A stretch of DNA of 13,639 nucleotides from CAYWGR01 sp964458015 (GTDB lineage Bacteria > Planctomycetota > Planctomycetia > Pirellulales > Thermoguttaceae): positions 1 through 13,639 of the forward strand of contig CAYWGR010000156.1 in assembly GCA_964458015.1 (NCBI GenBank). The letters run 5' to 3'. Below, piece by piece: positions 6,549-13,380 of this stretch. Each line of letters begins with the position of its first letter. Within the stretch, counting starts at the first letter, position 1. Below the pieces are notes generated by a model. That model saw only the letters and a list, made by a program, of their open reading frames with translations, made no database searches and had not been told where the DNA came from. The translations under genes and the position numbers were made by a program.

Positions 6549-8402
6549 TCAAAGATCGTCTCGCCAGTGACAACTTCCCATTGGAATCTCGAACGCAGCA
6601 TGCTTTCCGTCCGATGATGTCTGTATCTTCTTTTTCCAGAATCCTTCCAATATAGACACGCCCTCTTCGACTTTCGTAAAACATCCTCGTAGTTCGTCTG
6701 ATATCTCATGCTTGTCTTCCATGACATCCCGTACAAAGAACTGCGTGATTGACTTGGCAGGAGAGGTGGGATTGTAGCAATTTTCTGCTTTGTTACTGGC
6801 TTTTTTGATGAGGGCTCTGCGATTCTCAAATGCACCTGTTTGGAAAGTCGCTTGCAGCAATTTATCGCCTCCCAATGGAACAACACAATCAACAAGGCGA
6901 CCGGTGGCAGTCTCTATCCGCCATTTTGCATCGTCTGTCGAGACGGAGAGGATTCCGCCGTCAATTCGATACTTAGCTCCATGCTCGTAAAGCAGCGCTA
7001 TTGTTGCGGCCGGATCGACGGAAATTTTCAATTGGCAGGCATTTTTACTATCCTGTTTCGACGGCTCAATTCCGACTCCAAATTTTAAGGACAACGGGAG
7101 TTCCGCCTGGCCATCAAGTCTTAGTTCTAACGCTACCACTAACTGGTGATCATCTGGAGTGTTGGCAACCAGCCTTTTATTGCTTGCAGCCACATATCCC
7201 TGGATTTCTTTTGACGTTATCATGGCCACATGTCGAACCTTGGTATGCCCGTCGTCGCTGATCTTGCCATCCCACACTAAAAAACCTTGGGTTGGCGAAA
7301 TGACGGCTTCTGCGATCTCGGGTTGCTTGCTAGAAGAGAGCACCAGATCCGTATTCCACCGTTCAGGACAAATAAGCCATCGGCGCAGCGCAAGCATGGC
7401 TTGCTCTGCCGGCGACATGGCTTCACTAAGCATTGGCGCTTTCTCGTAGCCGGTGATTTCGATGCCTATCATGAGCGCCTGAGGTTGATCACAACCTGGA
7501 CGAGCAGAAACTGAACATTCGGAGAACCGTCCGGATTGCCACAGGCGGTGTTGCAGGTGTTTGCAATCGAGTCCTGTAAATGGCATCCCGCGTTGTAGGT
7601 TGAGGTATTGGACAACATCGTTCCACGAGGACTTCGTAGATGCGCCAGTGACAAAGACTTGCCCAACCTGCCCCAAAACGCCTTCCTCCTTCACATTAAT
7701 TGCCAAATATACGACACCACGATCTGAGTCGGGTACATATTCGATATTATAGTCAACATTATAGAAACCGAGATTCTCAAACGCCTCCCTTACAGCTTGT
7801 GTCAAATCGCGCAAGTTACAATCGATCTTGGCCGGTGTTCCCAGCGGCCAAATCGGTTCCTTTGGCAAGACCTCTTTTTCATCTTGGTCAACCCATCTGA
7901 CAATGGGTTTTCCTTGGGAGATGGAAGTCTTTTGCATCCGCGCGCCACATGGGCCGGAAGGTTCTGTCAATGCGCTCACAACTTTTTCGACTGGTATTAT
8001 TTTACAGCCTTTCAATCGTATTTCACCACATTTAAGCTGTTTACCCTCTTGAACATGGATCACAATCTCTTGTCGTTTACGGTTGATACTTGCACTCACC
8101 TTCGCTTCAGCAAATCCCGCATAACGATAACCATCTACGACCCTCTTGCAAAGATAACTTGCATACTCTNNNNNNNNNNCTTCTACCGTCACAGCATTAC
8201 GCGACGCTTCCATGACCGAGAAATCGCTGCTAATATTTTTAGCAATGTCCTCTGCCGTGAAAACCGTACTACCTACTATCGTGAGGTGTTCGGTCTTCGC
8301 CCATTGGTGGCTTGCATCGAGACATTCGTCGCCATTTGTGAAATCGCCAAACACCGCAGCACAAACAAATATTGAGACCGTAAAACACGGCTTTATCCAC
8401 AT
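6549..8402 (-). CDS. secreted POTRA-repeat protein without beta-barrel
   Basis: This is a protein of about 617 residues, four of them unknown because of the N run. AGGAGGTGG, about 5 nt before the ATG at 8402, fixes the start, and residues 1-19 (MWIKPCFTVSIFVCAAVFG) are a signal peptide. POTRA-like units can be read at about 36-122 (ending IVIHVQEG), about 122-240 (GEIRLKG, EAFENLGFYNVDY, VVYLAINVKEEG; interrupted by a roughly 40-residue insertion at 149-190) and about 243-320 (GQVFVTGASTKSSWNDVVQY, RGMPFTGLDC, LWQSGRFSECSVSARP). This is how BamA/TamA-type outer-membrane assembly proteins begin, but the remaining 300 residues show no barrel strands or terminal aromatic. They form an unrecognised domain (LSLKFGVGIEPS, YRIDGGILSVSTDDAKW). 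The gene is AT-richer than its flanks. It follows the Tgl-like gene by 125 nt. A periplasmic accessory role in envelope assembly is an inference. Confidence 0.75.
   Translation of the reverse strand: MWIKPCFTVSIFVCAAVFGDFTNGDECLDASHQWAKTEHLTIVGSTVFTAEDIAKNISSDFSVMEASRNAVTVEXXXXEYASYLCKRVVDGYRYAGFAEAKVSASINRKRQEIVIHVQEGKQLKCGEIRLKGCKIIPVEKVVSALTEPSGPCGARMQKTSISQGKPIVRWVDQDEKEVLPKEPIWPLGTPAKIDCNLRDLTQAVREAFENLGFYNVDYNIEYVPDSDRGVVYLAINVKEEGVLGQVGQVFVTGASTKSSWNDVVQYLNLQRGMPFTGLDCKHLQHRLWQSGRFSECSVSARPGCDQPQALMIGIEITGYEKAPMLSEAMSPAEQAMLALRRWLICPERWNTDLVLSSSKQPEIAEAVISPTQGFLVWDGKISDDGHTKVRHVAMITSKEIQGYVAASNKRLVANTPDDHQLVVALELRLDGQAELPLSLKFGVGIEPSKQDSKNACQLKISVDPAATIALLYEHGAKYRIDGGILSVSTDDAKWRIETATGRLVDCVVPLGGDKLLQATFQTGAFENRRALIKKASNKAENCYNPTSPAKSITQFFVRDVMEDKHEISDELRGCFTKVEEGVSILEGFWKKKIQTSSDGKHAAFEIPMGSCHWRDDL
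8170..8179. other. assembly gap of 10 Ns inside the POTRA gene
   Basis: Ten unknown bases. The reading frame on both sides is the same, and both flanks look like one POTRA unit (VTVE before, EYASYLCKRVVDGY after). The true gap length is therefore probably 10 or differs from it by a multiple of 3, unless the gap size is arbitrary. Confidence 0.95.
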
Positions 8403-8527
8403 GTTACCACCTCCTGTGTATGGCAGTGTGTAGTTCACTCTTCCTTCCATAGATTGCCGTTTCGTAGTTATTATTTACAGATGTAAGATCAATAGCTCAG
8501 CCTTTACTTTGACCGGAGCCGGGACTG

Positions 8528-9337
8528 TTAGTTTTTGTCGATGATCACACGACGGACGGCTTTGATCTGGAAATCGGCGGATTTTGGTTCGAGCTGTTCT
8601 TGCTTGGCCGCGATTTGGACGCTTTTCCAATGCAGGAAGGTTTTGCGGAATTCGGGCAGGGATAGCGGCTCTCGGCTGTACATGTCCATAACTTTACCGC
8701 CGCCGATGTAGAAGACGTGGTGACCTTCTTGCCCGACGTATCTGCGTTGGAGCGAGGAGTTCAAGCGTTCGAAGTAGGGATTTTTGAACCACACTTCGTC
8801 GCCGGGGAGGAGTTCCGCGGTCTGGAAGATGTCGCCTTTTTTAGGACGCGGTTTGTCGAAGAGCGTTCCGATCCCTTTTTGAGGCAACCCATTGGGAATG
8901 ACCTTGTCGCGGAGCATGTCGTCTAGTTTGGCGAGTTGCTTCGCATCCGCCACGTCGATCATGGCTTTGAGCATGACAATGGCGGATAATTTTGCGCATC
9001 GGACTCCGCTTTCGGTTCGCCAGAGATCTCGAATCGCCTGCGTGGCACTTCCCCGGGGTATGTAGGAGCCGTCGCGGTCTAGCTTCCAGTATTTCGGATT
9101 GCGGTACTCCGGCCGGCCGCCATCGGCATGGGGATAGTAGGCCTTGAGCGTAGCGACATTTTCGACGATCTTCAAACGCACCTGGATTTCCTTCTCCGGG
9201 AGCTTGGCGGCTTGAAGATCTTTGCGGGCCACATCCGACAACTTGGCCGCCTGATCTTGCGACCAGCCACCTTGGCAGAACAACAAAACCGCGGACGCCA
9301 AGACAGTGCCGCGGCACAAAGCTGACTGGTTGCGCAT
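8528..9337 (-). CDS. secreted Tgl-like protein (possible protein-glutamine gamma-glutamyltransferase)
   Basis: This is a 269-residue protein with a signal peptide (1-26, ending GGWSQ) and a good ribosome-binding site (AAAGGAAA before the ATG at 9337). From memory, Bacillus subtilis Tgl aligns along much of it. YRNPKYWKLDRDG (78-90) matches its TYGNTTYWRVSPEG, AIRDL (101-105) matches AIRDI, and GVRCAKLSAIVML (111-123) matches YAFECATAIVI around the catalytic Cys116. LPGDEVWFKNPYF (177-189) matches GDCLYFKNPEF, and VGQEGHHVFYIGGGKVMD (201-218) lies where RGENVILLGED stands, the region of the active-site Glu. Here Cys114 and Glu204 would be the catalytic pair; the Glu just before the Bacillus Cys is Arg113 here. 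Bacillus Tgl crosslinks spore-coat proteins inside the cell; a secreted form could crosslink envelope proteins. It is encoded just upstream of the POTRA protein. Confidence 0.6.
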   Translation of the reverse strand: MRNQSALCRGTVLASAVLLFCQGGWSQDQAAKLSDVARKDLQAAKLPEKEIQVRLKIVENVATLKAYYPHADGGRPEYRNPKYWKLDRDGSYIPRGSATQAIRDLWRTESGVRCAKLSAIVMLKAMIDVADAKQLAKLDDMLRDKVIPNGLPQKGIGTLFDKPRPKKGDIFQTAELLPGDEVWFKNPYFERLNSSLQRRYVGQEGHHVFYIGGGKVMDMYSREPLSLPEFRKTFLHWKSVQIAAKQEQLEPKSADFQIKAVRRVIIDKN

Positions 9338-9706
9338 GGGATTTCCTTTTCTCGGTTGATTGGTTCGCTAGCCGGCCGACGGAGAGCCTTCTTGTCGCGG
9401 ATCTGGCCGTCATTTTAAGACGTGCCGCATTGCGACGCAAGAAGATTCGGCATAAACGTTTGGACTAGCTAAAAGCGAAGAGGTTCGTGCCATGTTCCGC
9501 AGCCGAGCATGGCGGCATAACTCGCTGAACGCCGTGGTAACGAGTGCTCGAATGAAGGCAAGCTGAATCTACCTTCTTGCCACCTCATCCGGCCAGTTCT
9601 CTGGCTACTTTGTGTGACAGAACACGCAAACCCCTTGGATGTGTGGGTGTGGATGTGACGGCTGGCAGGATTTTGCAAGGCGTGGACCTTCCAGCTAGGT
9701 GCTACA
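9338..9706. other. divergent intergenic region
   Basis: About 370 bp between the divergent Tgl-like and DUF1622 genes. It should contain promoters for both, but I see no strong housekeeping promoter. GGCAAG/CTTGCC arms at 9557-9562 and 9576-9581 could form a modest hairpin. A 69-codon open frame on the minus strand (9469-9678) lacks a ribosome-binding site and domain features and is not called. Confidence 0.5.
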
Positions 9707-9728
9707 GTTGAAAGGATTGATTTTCAAC
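9707..9728 (+). promoter_or_regulatory. hairpin in the presumed leader of the DUF1622 gene
   Basis: GTTGAAA (9707-9713) and TTTCAAC (9722-9728) form a perfect 7-bp stem with an 8-nt loop, ending 2 nt before the AAAGAGGAG ribosome-binding region. It could be an operator or affect mRNA stability or translation. No T-run follows, so it is not a terminator. Confidence 0.4.
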
Positions 9729-9743
9729 GAAAGAGGAGCGCGT

Positions 9744-10097
9744 ATGGAAACTGTCAATGTTATATCGCTGGGCATCGGCGTCATCGGAGTCACGGTGATC
9801 GTTTGGGGCTCGCTCGTTTCTTTGATCGAGCTGTGCCGTGTTGAATTCAAGAGGCTGTGCGGAACCGTCTCCTGTCAAAATCGAAACCTCGTCAGACAGC
9901 ATTACGGTTTTTATCTCCTGATGGGTTTGGAGTACATGATCGGCGCTGATATCGTTCGGACTTTGGTAAGGCCGACGCTCCAGGAGTTGGCAATCCTCGG
10001 ATCTCTGGTGGCAATCAGAACCGTGACGAGTTTCTTTTTGAATCGAGAGATGGCCCAGGCTTCCGTGGACGGCTCACAACAGGTTGGGCAGGTCTGA
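9744..10097 (+). CDS. DUF1622 family membrane protein
   Basis: This is a 117-residue protein. The start at 9744 has AGAGGAG about 6 nt upstream; a GTG at 9699 would give an unlikely polar extension. Three hydrophobic segments are visible: about 8-30 (LGIGVIGVTVIVWGSLVSLI), about 55-72 and about 82-98. The central GLEYMIGADIVRTLVRPTLQ (61-80) followed by ELAILGSLVAIRTVTSFFLNRE is the family signature. The function of DUF1622 is not known. It is followed 67 nt later by an APC permease on the same strand, so the two may be co-transcribed. Confidence 0.88.
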   Translation: METVNVISLGIGVIGVTVIVWGSLVSLIELCRVEFKRLCGTVSCQNRNLVRQHYGFYLLMGLEYMIGADIVRTLVRPTLQELAILGSLVAIRTVTSFFLNREMAQASVDGSQQVGQV

Positions 10098-10164
10098 TAC
10101 GGCTCGAAAGACGATGGCTGGGTTTTTTTATTGTAATATCGTAATCCGAAAGAAGAACTGTAAC

Positions 10165-11499
10165 ATGAAAGAATCCGCAAGCACTCTTTCAGTGCAATCA
10201 TCCGATAGCCCTAAACGCGGACAGATCGGTCTATTCGCTGCCATGTCGATCGGCATTGGCGGAATGGTCGGCGCGGGCATATTTTCCATCCTGGGTGTTG
10301 TAGCGGAGACGTCCGGGACAGCCTTATGGTTTTCATTTGTGGTTGGTGGTGTGGTGGCCCTGCTTTCGACCTATTCCTACGCGAAGCTGGGCGCACGATA
10401 TCCTTCGGCAGGCGGTCCCGTGGAATTTCTCGTGCAAGGTTTCGGCGACGGCGTTCTGAGCGGGGGCATCAACATCTACATGTGGATTGGATATATCATC
10501 GCCCTGGCGCTTTATGCACACGGATTTGCCGGCTATTTCCAGACCTTCTTTCCACAGTATGCCTCGCCATTTTTCGGCAAGATCGTCGCGGCAGGGATTG
10601 TCGTCCTCTTCACGGCAATCAATTTCATCGGTGCAGGCATGGTCGGGCGATCCGAAACTGTCATTGTGGCGATCAAAGTCACCATCCTTTTGGTGTTTTC
10701 AGTCGCCGGTTTGTTTTTTATCCACCCGGCCTATTTATCCGTTTCGAGCTGGCCGCAGTTTTCCGGAATTTTGTTCGGCGCAGGAGTCCTCTTCATCGGC
10801 TACGAAGGGTTCGGCCTGATCACAAATGCGGCCGAAGACATGAACAACCCGCGCAAGCTGTTGCCTCGTGCCCTTTATCTGAGCGTTCTCAGCGTTATTC
10901 TGATTTACATTCTGGTATCCATCGCAGTGATTGGGAATTTGCACGTCAACGAGATCGTGGTCGCCAAGGACTATGCGCTTGCGGAGGCCGCGAAACCGTT
11001 CCTCGGAACTTTTGGGTTCCGGTTGATCGCGTTGGGGGCTCTTTTCTCCACGGCCTCGGCCATTAACGCTACGCTGTTCGGATCAGCGAATGTGAGCTAT
11101 ATGCTGGCAAAAGACGGCGAGCTTCCGGCCGTTTTTTCGAGACACCTATGGCAGGGCGGGTCCGGCGGCCTGGTAATCACGGCGACCATGGTTCTGTTCT
11201 TCATCCTGTTCTTTGATCTGTCGGGCGTGGCAATGATGGGGAGCGGCGCTTTTCTTCTGATCTATGGCGTCGTCGGAATCGCTCATTTGCGGGTCATTTC
11301 GCAGACGGGCGCCAACAAGGCTGTGGTCTGTTTGTCGATCCTGACTTGTTTGGGCATGGCCGGGATCCTGAGTTATTACATTTATCAGAATTCCATGCCG
11401 GCATTTGTGACGATGTTCGCACTCGTGCCGTTATGCCTTGCCTTAGAATGGTTTTATCGATCCATTCGCGGCAGAACGATCAAAGTCAGGTCACGGTAA
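10165..11499 (+). CDS. APC-family amino acid permease
   Basis: This is a 444-residue integral membrane protein with about 12 hydrophobic helices. The first helix has the unwound substrate-binding motif of the APC superfamily (GIGGMVGAGIFSILG, residues 30-44), followed by TYSYAKLGARYPSAGGPVEF, the loop typical of YfnA/arginine-agmatine-antiporter-like transporters. GYEGFGLITNAAEDMNNPRK corresponds to the conserved helix-6/loop region (F(E/Y)G...AEExKNPRR in relatives). I chose the ATG at 10165 because the family starts shortly before helix 1; GAAAGAAG lies about 8 nt upstream, and an ATG at 10114 is possible. The likely role is proton-coupled uptake or exchange of an amino acid; the substrate cannot be read from the sequence. 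Confidence 0.9.
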   Translation: MKESASTLSVQSSDSPKRGQIGLFAAMSIGIGGMVGAGIFSILGVVAETSGTALWFSFVVGGVVALLSTYSYAKLGARYPSAGGPVEFLVQGFGDGVLSGGINIYMWIGYIIALALYAHGFAGYFQTFFPQYASPFFGKIVAAGIVVLFTAINFIGAGMVGRSETVIVAIKVTILLVFSVAGLFFIHPAYLSVSSWPQFSGILFGAGVLFIGYEGFGLITNAAEDMNNPRKLLPRALYLSVLSVILIYILVSIAVIGNLHVNEIVVAKDYALAEAAKPFLGTFGFRLIALGALFSTASAINATLFGSANVSYMLAKDGELPAVFSRHLWQGGSGGLVITATMVLFFILFFDLSGVAMMGSGAFLLIYGVVGIAHLRVISQTGANKAVVCLSILTCLGMAGILSYYIYQNSMPAFVTMFALVPLCLALEWFYRSIRGRTIKVRSR

Positions 11500-11769
11500 A
11501 TCAAAGTCTGTGTCCCAGAGTGGCTGCTGCGCGGCAACCCTGGGCTGCCTTATTTCAAGCCCTTCAGGCTAATTGCCGGGGGCTAATATGCACAGGCACT
11601 GTAGAACAAACAGCCGGGCTTTGTCAGGTACGGAATACCAGACCTACTTCAACTGCTTCGACTCATCTCTCTCCCAAAGGGCGAAGAAACATGAAAGTAG
11701 GACAGGTCGAGCGAAGCGATGGCATGCATGGAATTCTTCGCAAAATGGCGGGCTTCACTGCTGTTCCAT
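11500..11769. other. non-coding stretch after the permease gene
   Basis: I see no gene here. AGCC/GGCT arms around 11558-11570 and CCCAG/CTGGG arms further upstream could fold but lack a T-run, so no terminator is called. Frames open on the plus strand through 11573-12031 show no domain and are rejected. Copy A of a dispersed repeat lies at 11698-11723. Confidence 0.5.
11698..11723 (+). repeat. dispersed repeat, copy A
   Basis: The core GGTCGAGCGAAGCGATGGC (11705-11723) and the seven bases before it match the reverse complement of 13320-13345 at 23 of 26 positions; all three differences are A/G. The 14-mer GCAAAATGGCGGGC follows at 11740-11753 and also adjoins copy B at 13308-13321, in the same plus orientation. 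Confidence 0.75.
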
Positions 11770-11991
11770 TCAGCGAATCCGAATGTCGCCCTTGAAAATA
11801 ACGAGGACGAGAAAAACGTCCATCATCGCAAGTATGCTGGAGAATATTATAAAGGGCCACTGTAGTGCCGCGATCATCGCTAATGTAACCACCGCAAAGA
11901 GGAGACATAAGCCGGCGTGCGACAATCTCAATTCGCCCATGTTGATCCCGAACGCCAAAAGAACGAAAAACGCGATAAGGGCAATAAGCAT
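11770..11991 (-). CDS. small hydrophobic membrane protein (hypothetical)
   Basis: This is a 73-residue frame with three hydrophobic segments: MLIALIAFFVLLAFGI (1-16), SHAGLCLLFAVVTLAMIAAL (24-43) and FIIFSSILAMMDVFLVLVIF (47-66), ending in the polar KGDIRIR. The regular alternation of helices and polar turns argues for a real protein. Against it, the ribosome-binding site is weak (GTGAG about 5 nt upstream) and it sits alone between plus-strand genes. I do not recognise the family. Confidence 0.45.
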   Translation of the reverse strand: MLIALIAFFVLLAFGINMGELRLSHAGLCLLFAVVTLAMIAALQWPFIIFSSILAMMDVFLVLVIFKGDIRIR

Positions 11992-12127
11992 TTTTGCTCA
12001 CGTCATACTGTATTTCCAAGTCAGGCAGTAGGTGCCCAATCTGCTACATATCATACGCATTTTCGGGGGGGCGTAAAGCATTGTGAGCGATTGCCTTTCA
12101 GTGGCTAACGATTCCAGGTAACCCTAA
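11992..12127. other. intergenic region before the metal-transport promoter
   Basis: No gene is visible. A G-run at 12065-12071 (TTCGGGGGGGCG) and a mixed AT-rich sequence precede the promoter of the CbiM-like gene. Confidence 0.5.
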
Positions 12128-12156
12128 TTGCAGATGGGGGCTGGTCGTGTTACAAT
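12128..12156 (+). promoter_or_regulatory. sigma70-like promoter for the nickel/cobalt operon
   Basis: TTGCAG (12128-12133) and TACAAT (12151-12156) are separated by 17 bp, close to the consensus TTGACA/TATAAT pair. Transcription would start near 12163, giving a leader of about 90 nt. The direct repeat described as a possible NikR site overlaps the -10 element. Confidence 0.5.
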
Positions 12157-12173
12157 ATAACAGTTGGTGTTAC
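12147..12173 (+). promoter_or_regulatory. GTGTTAC direct repeat, candidate NikR operator
   Basis: GTGTTAC occurs at 12147-12153 and again at 12167-12173, with 13 nt between, centred about 90 bp before the CbiM-like start and overlapping the -10. I recall variably spaced GTGTTAC direct repeats (spacers near 12-15) as the sites of Geobacter-type NikR, and GTGTTAC/GTAACAC inverted repeats for deltaproteobacterial NikR. The spacing differs slightly from what I remember, and no nikR gene is in the window. Confidence 0.5.
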
Positions 12174-12251
12174 GACGGTGGTTGATTCTTTCCGTCGCCG
12201 GTATCCATAACATTCCTGGCTGATTCCTGTCCTCTTTCCCCCACACCTCCC

Positions 12252-12905
12252 ATGCATATCTACGAAGGAGTACTCGCCGGAACGCCGCACGGTCAGGCGG
12301 TGCTGCTGGCCGGTGCGGCCGCGGCTGCGGTGGGAACAGCTATTGGGCTACGCAAACTCGACTACGACCGCGTGCCGCAAGTGGCCATTCTGAGTGCGGC
12401 GTTTTTCGTCGCCTCGCTGATCCACGTGCCGGTGGGTCCGACGTCGATCCATCTGGTCCTCAGCGGCTTGCTGGGGCTAGTGTTGGGTTGGGTGGCGTTT
12501 CCCGCCGTGTTGGTGGCGCTCGTTTTACAGGCAGTCTTCTTTTCGTTCGGAGGGCCGACTTCCTTGGGGCTCAACACGCTGATCATGGCGTTGCCGGCCG
12601 TTGTGTGTTACTACCTTTTTCACGGCATCGTTCGCAGCGGGCGCGAGCCGTGGGTGTTTGTGGCGGGCTTTGCGGCCGGCTCGACGTCGATCGCCTTGGG
12701 AGCGTTGCTGGCCGCCCTGTCGTTGGCCCTGGCCGGCAAACAATTCGAGATGGCCGGCACCATGATGGCATTGGGTTATCTTCCGTTGGTTTTGATCGAA
12801 GGTTTTGTGACGGGCAGCGTTGTCGTGCTGGTGCGTAAGGTCCGCCCGGAACTGCTCAACGCGCCGCTGTTGGAATCTTTGCAACCGGAGGCTGTCGATG
12901 CGTAG
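12252..12905 (+). CDS. cbiM: CbiM/NikM-like substrate-binding membrane subunit of an ECF nickel/cobalt transporter
   Basis: This is a 217-residue membrane protein with about six or seven helices. It starts MHIYEG, and the N-terminal Met-His of this family is threaded into the core to bind Ni2+ or Co2+, so the start is well determined even though there is no clear Shine-Dalgarno sequence. VAILSAAFFVASLIHVPVGP then TSIHLVLSGLLGLVLGWVAF contains the conserved HVPVGPTSxHL metal-site segment, and FFSFGGPTSLGLNTLIMALP is the next family signature. Together with CbiQ/EcfT and an ATPase it would import the metal. Its stop overlaps the next gene by 8 nt. Nickel versus cobalt cannot be told from the protein alone; the promoter repeat favours nickel. 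Confidence 0.93.
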   Translation: MHIYEGVLAGTPHGQAVLLAGAAAAAVGTAIGLRKLDYDRVPQVAILSAAFFVASLIHVPVGPTSIHLVLSGLLGLVLGWVAFPAVLVALVLQAVFFSFGGPTSLGLNTLIMALPAVVCYYLFHGIVRSGREPWVFVAGFAAGSTSIALGALLAALSLALAGKQFEMAGTMMALGYLPLVLIEGFVTGSVVVLVRKVRPELLNAPLLESLQPEAVDA

Positions 12906-13233
12906 TTTTTCCTATGTTTTGGTTGGCTTGGCCGTGTCGGCATTGCTTCCCGCAATGGTTTTCGCTCATGGATCGAATATCTACGAACCGGGGCACTCGC
13001 ATTCGCCCAAGGCTGCAACGCACGAAGGGCATGAGTTCGGCTCGTCGGGCGATGAATTCGAGGAATTGCACGAGCAGATCGAGGAACTGCACGAACAGCT
13101 AGAAGCGCACGACGAGCGAGTCCGCCTGACCGACGTTATCGGCGGCATCGGCTATATCGTAGGCATCACCGGCGCGGCCTATTATTATCTGGGCGCGCGG
13201 CGAAAGAAAGCCGTAGAAGAAAAGGCAAACTAG
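12898..13233 (+). CDS. small His-rich membrane protein, NikL/CbiN-like accessory subunit
   Basis: This is a 111-residue protein starting at an ATG inside the end of the CbiM-like gene (8-nt overlap), with GGAGG 7 nt upstream. Residues 1-23 are a signal peptide ending VFA; cleavage there would leave His24 as the new N-terminus (HGSNIYEPGHSHS). A His-rich segment (24-45) is followed by a charged coiled-coil in which EELHEQ occurs twice in tandem (55-68), encoded by a near-perfect 21-bp duplication. One membrane helix (about 79-98) and a basic tail (RRKK) end it. The layout (signal or first helix, outside loop, C-terminal helix) and the position between CbiM and CbiQ fit the NikL/CbiN class of accessory subunits, but I cannot assign it to one of them by motif. 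Confidence 0.75.
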   Translation: MRSFSYVLVGLAVSALLPAMVFAHGSNIYEPGHSHSPKAATHEGHEFGSSGDEFEELHEQIEELHEQLEAHDERVRLTDVIGGIGYIVGITGAAYYYLGARRKKAVEEKAN

Positions 13234-13319
13234 CCGCATAAGAATCGCCAAGAGCTGACAACTTCCGGTTTTTTTAGAATGAGACGCACATCCCGGGAGC
13301 TGTTATAGCAAAATGGCGG

Positions 13320-13345
13320 GCCATCGCCTCGCTCGACCCGCCCTA
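13320..13345 (-). repeat. dispersed repeat, copy B (inverted relative to copy A)
   Basis: On the minus strand the core reads GGTCGAGCGAGGCGATGGC. It lies in the 147-nt gap between the NikL/CbiN-like and CbiQ genes. GGCGGG (13315-13320) and CCCGCC (13337-13342) also form a 6-bp stem around a 16-nt loop; there is no T-run after it. The insertion splits an otherwise overlapping gene order. Confidence 0.75.
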
Positions 13346-13380
13346 GCGAAAACTAATCCGCCCTGAGCAAACTTGCCCGC

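Noticed and set aside
9469..9678. 69-codon minus-strand frame in the divergent intergenic region
   Set aside because: No start signals, no hydrophobic or domain pattern, and it lies where promoters are expected.
11573..12031. 152-codon frame on the plus strand overlapping the small membrane-protein frame
   Set aside because: Composition is random-like (many Arg, Ser, His), with no domain or good ribosome-binding site; it spans the dispersed repeat.
13254..13280. T-run (GGTTTTTTTAG) after the NikL/CbiN-like gene as a terminator
   Set aside because: No stem precedes the T-run, and a CbiQ gene follows on the same strand.
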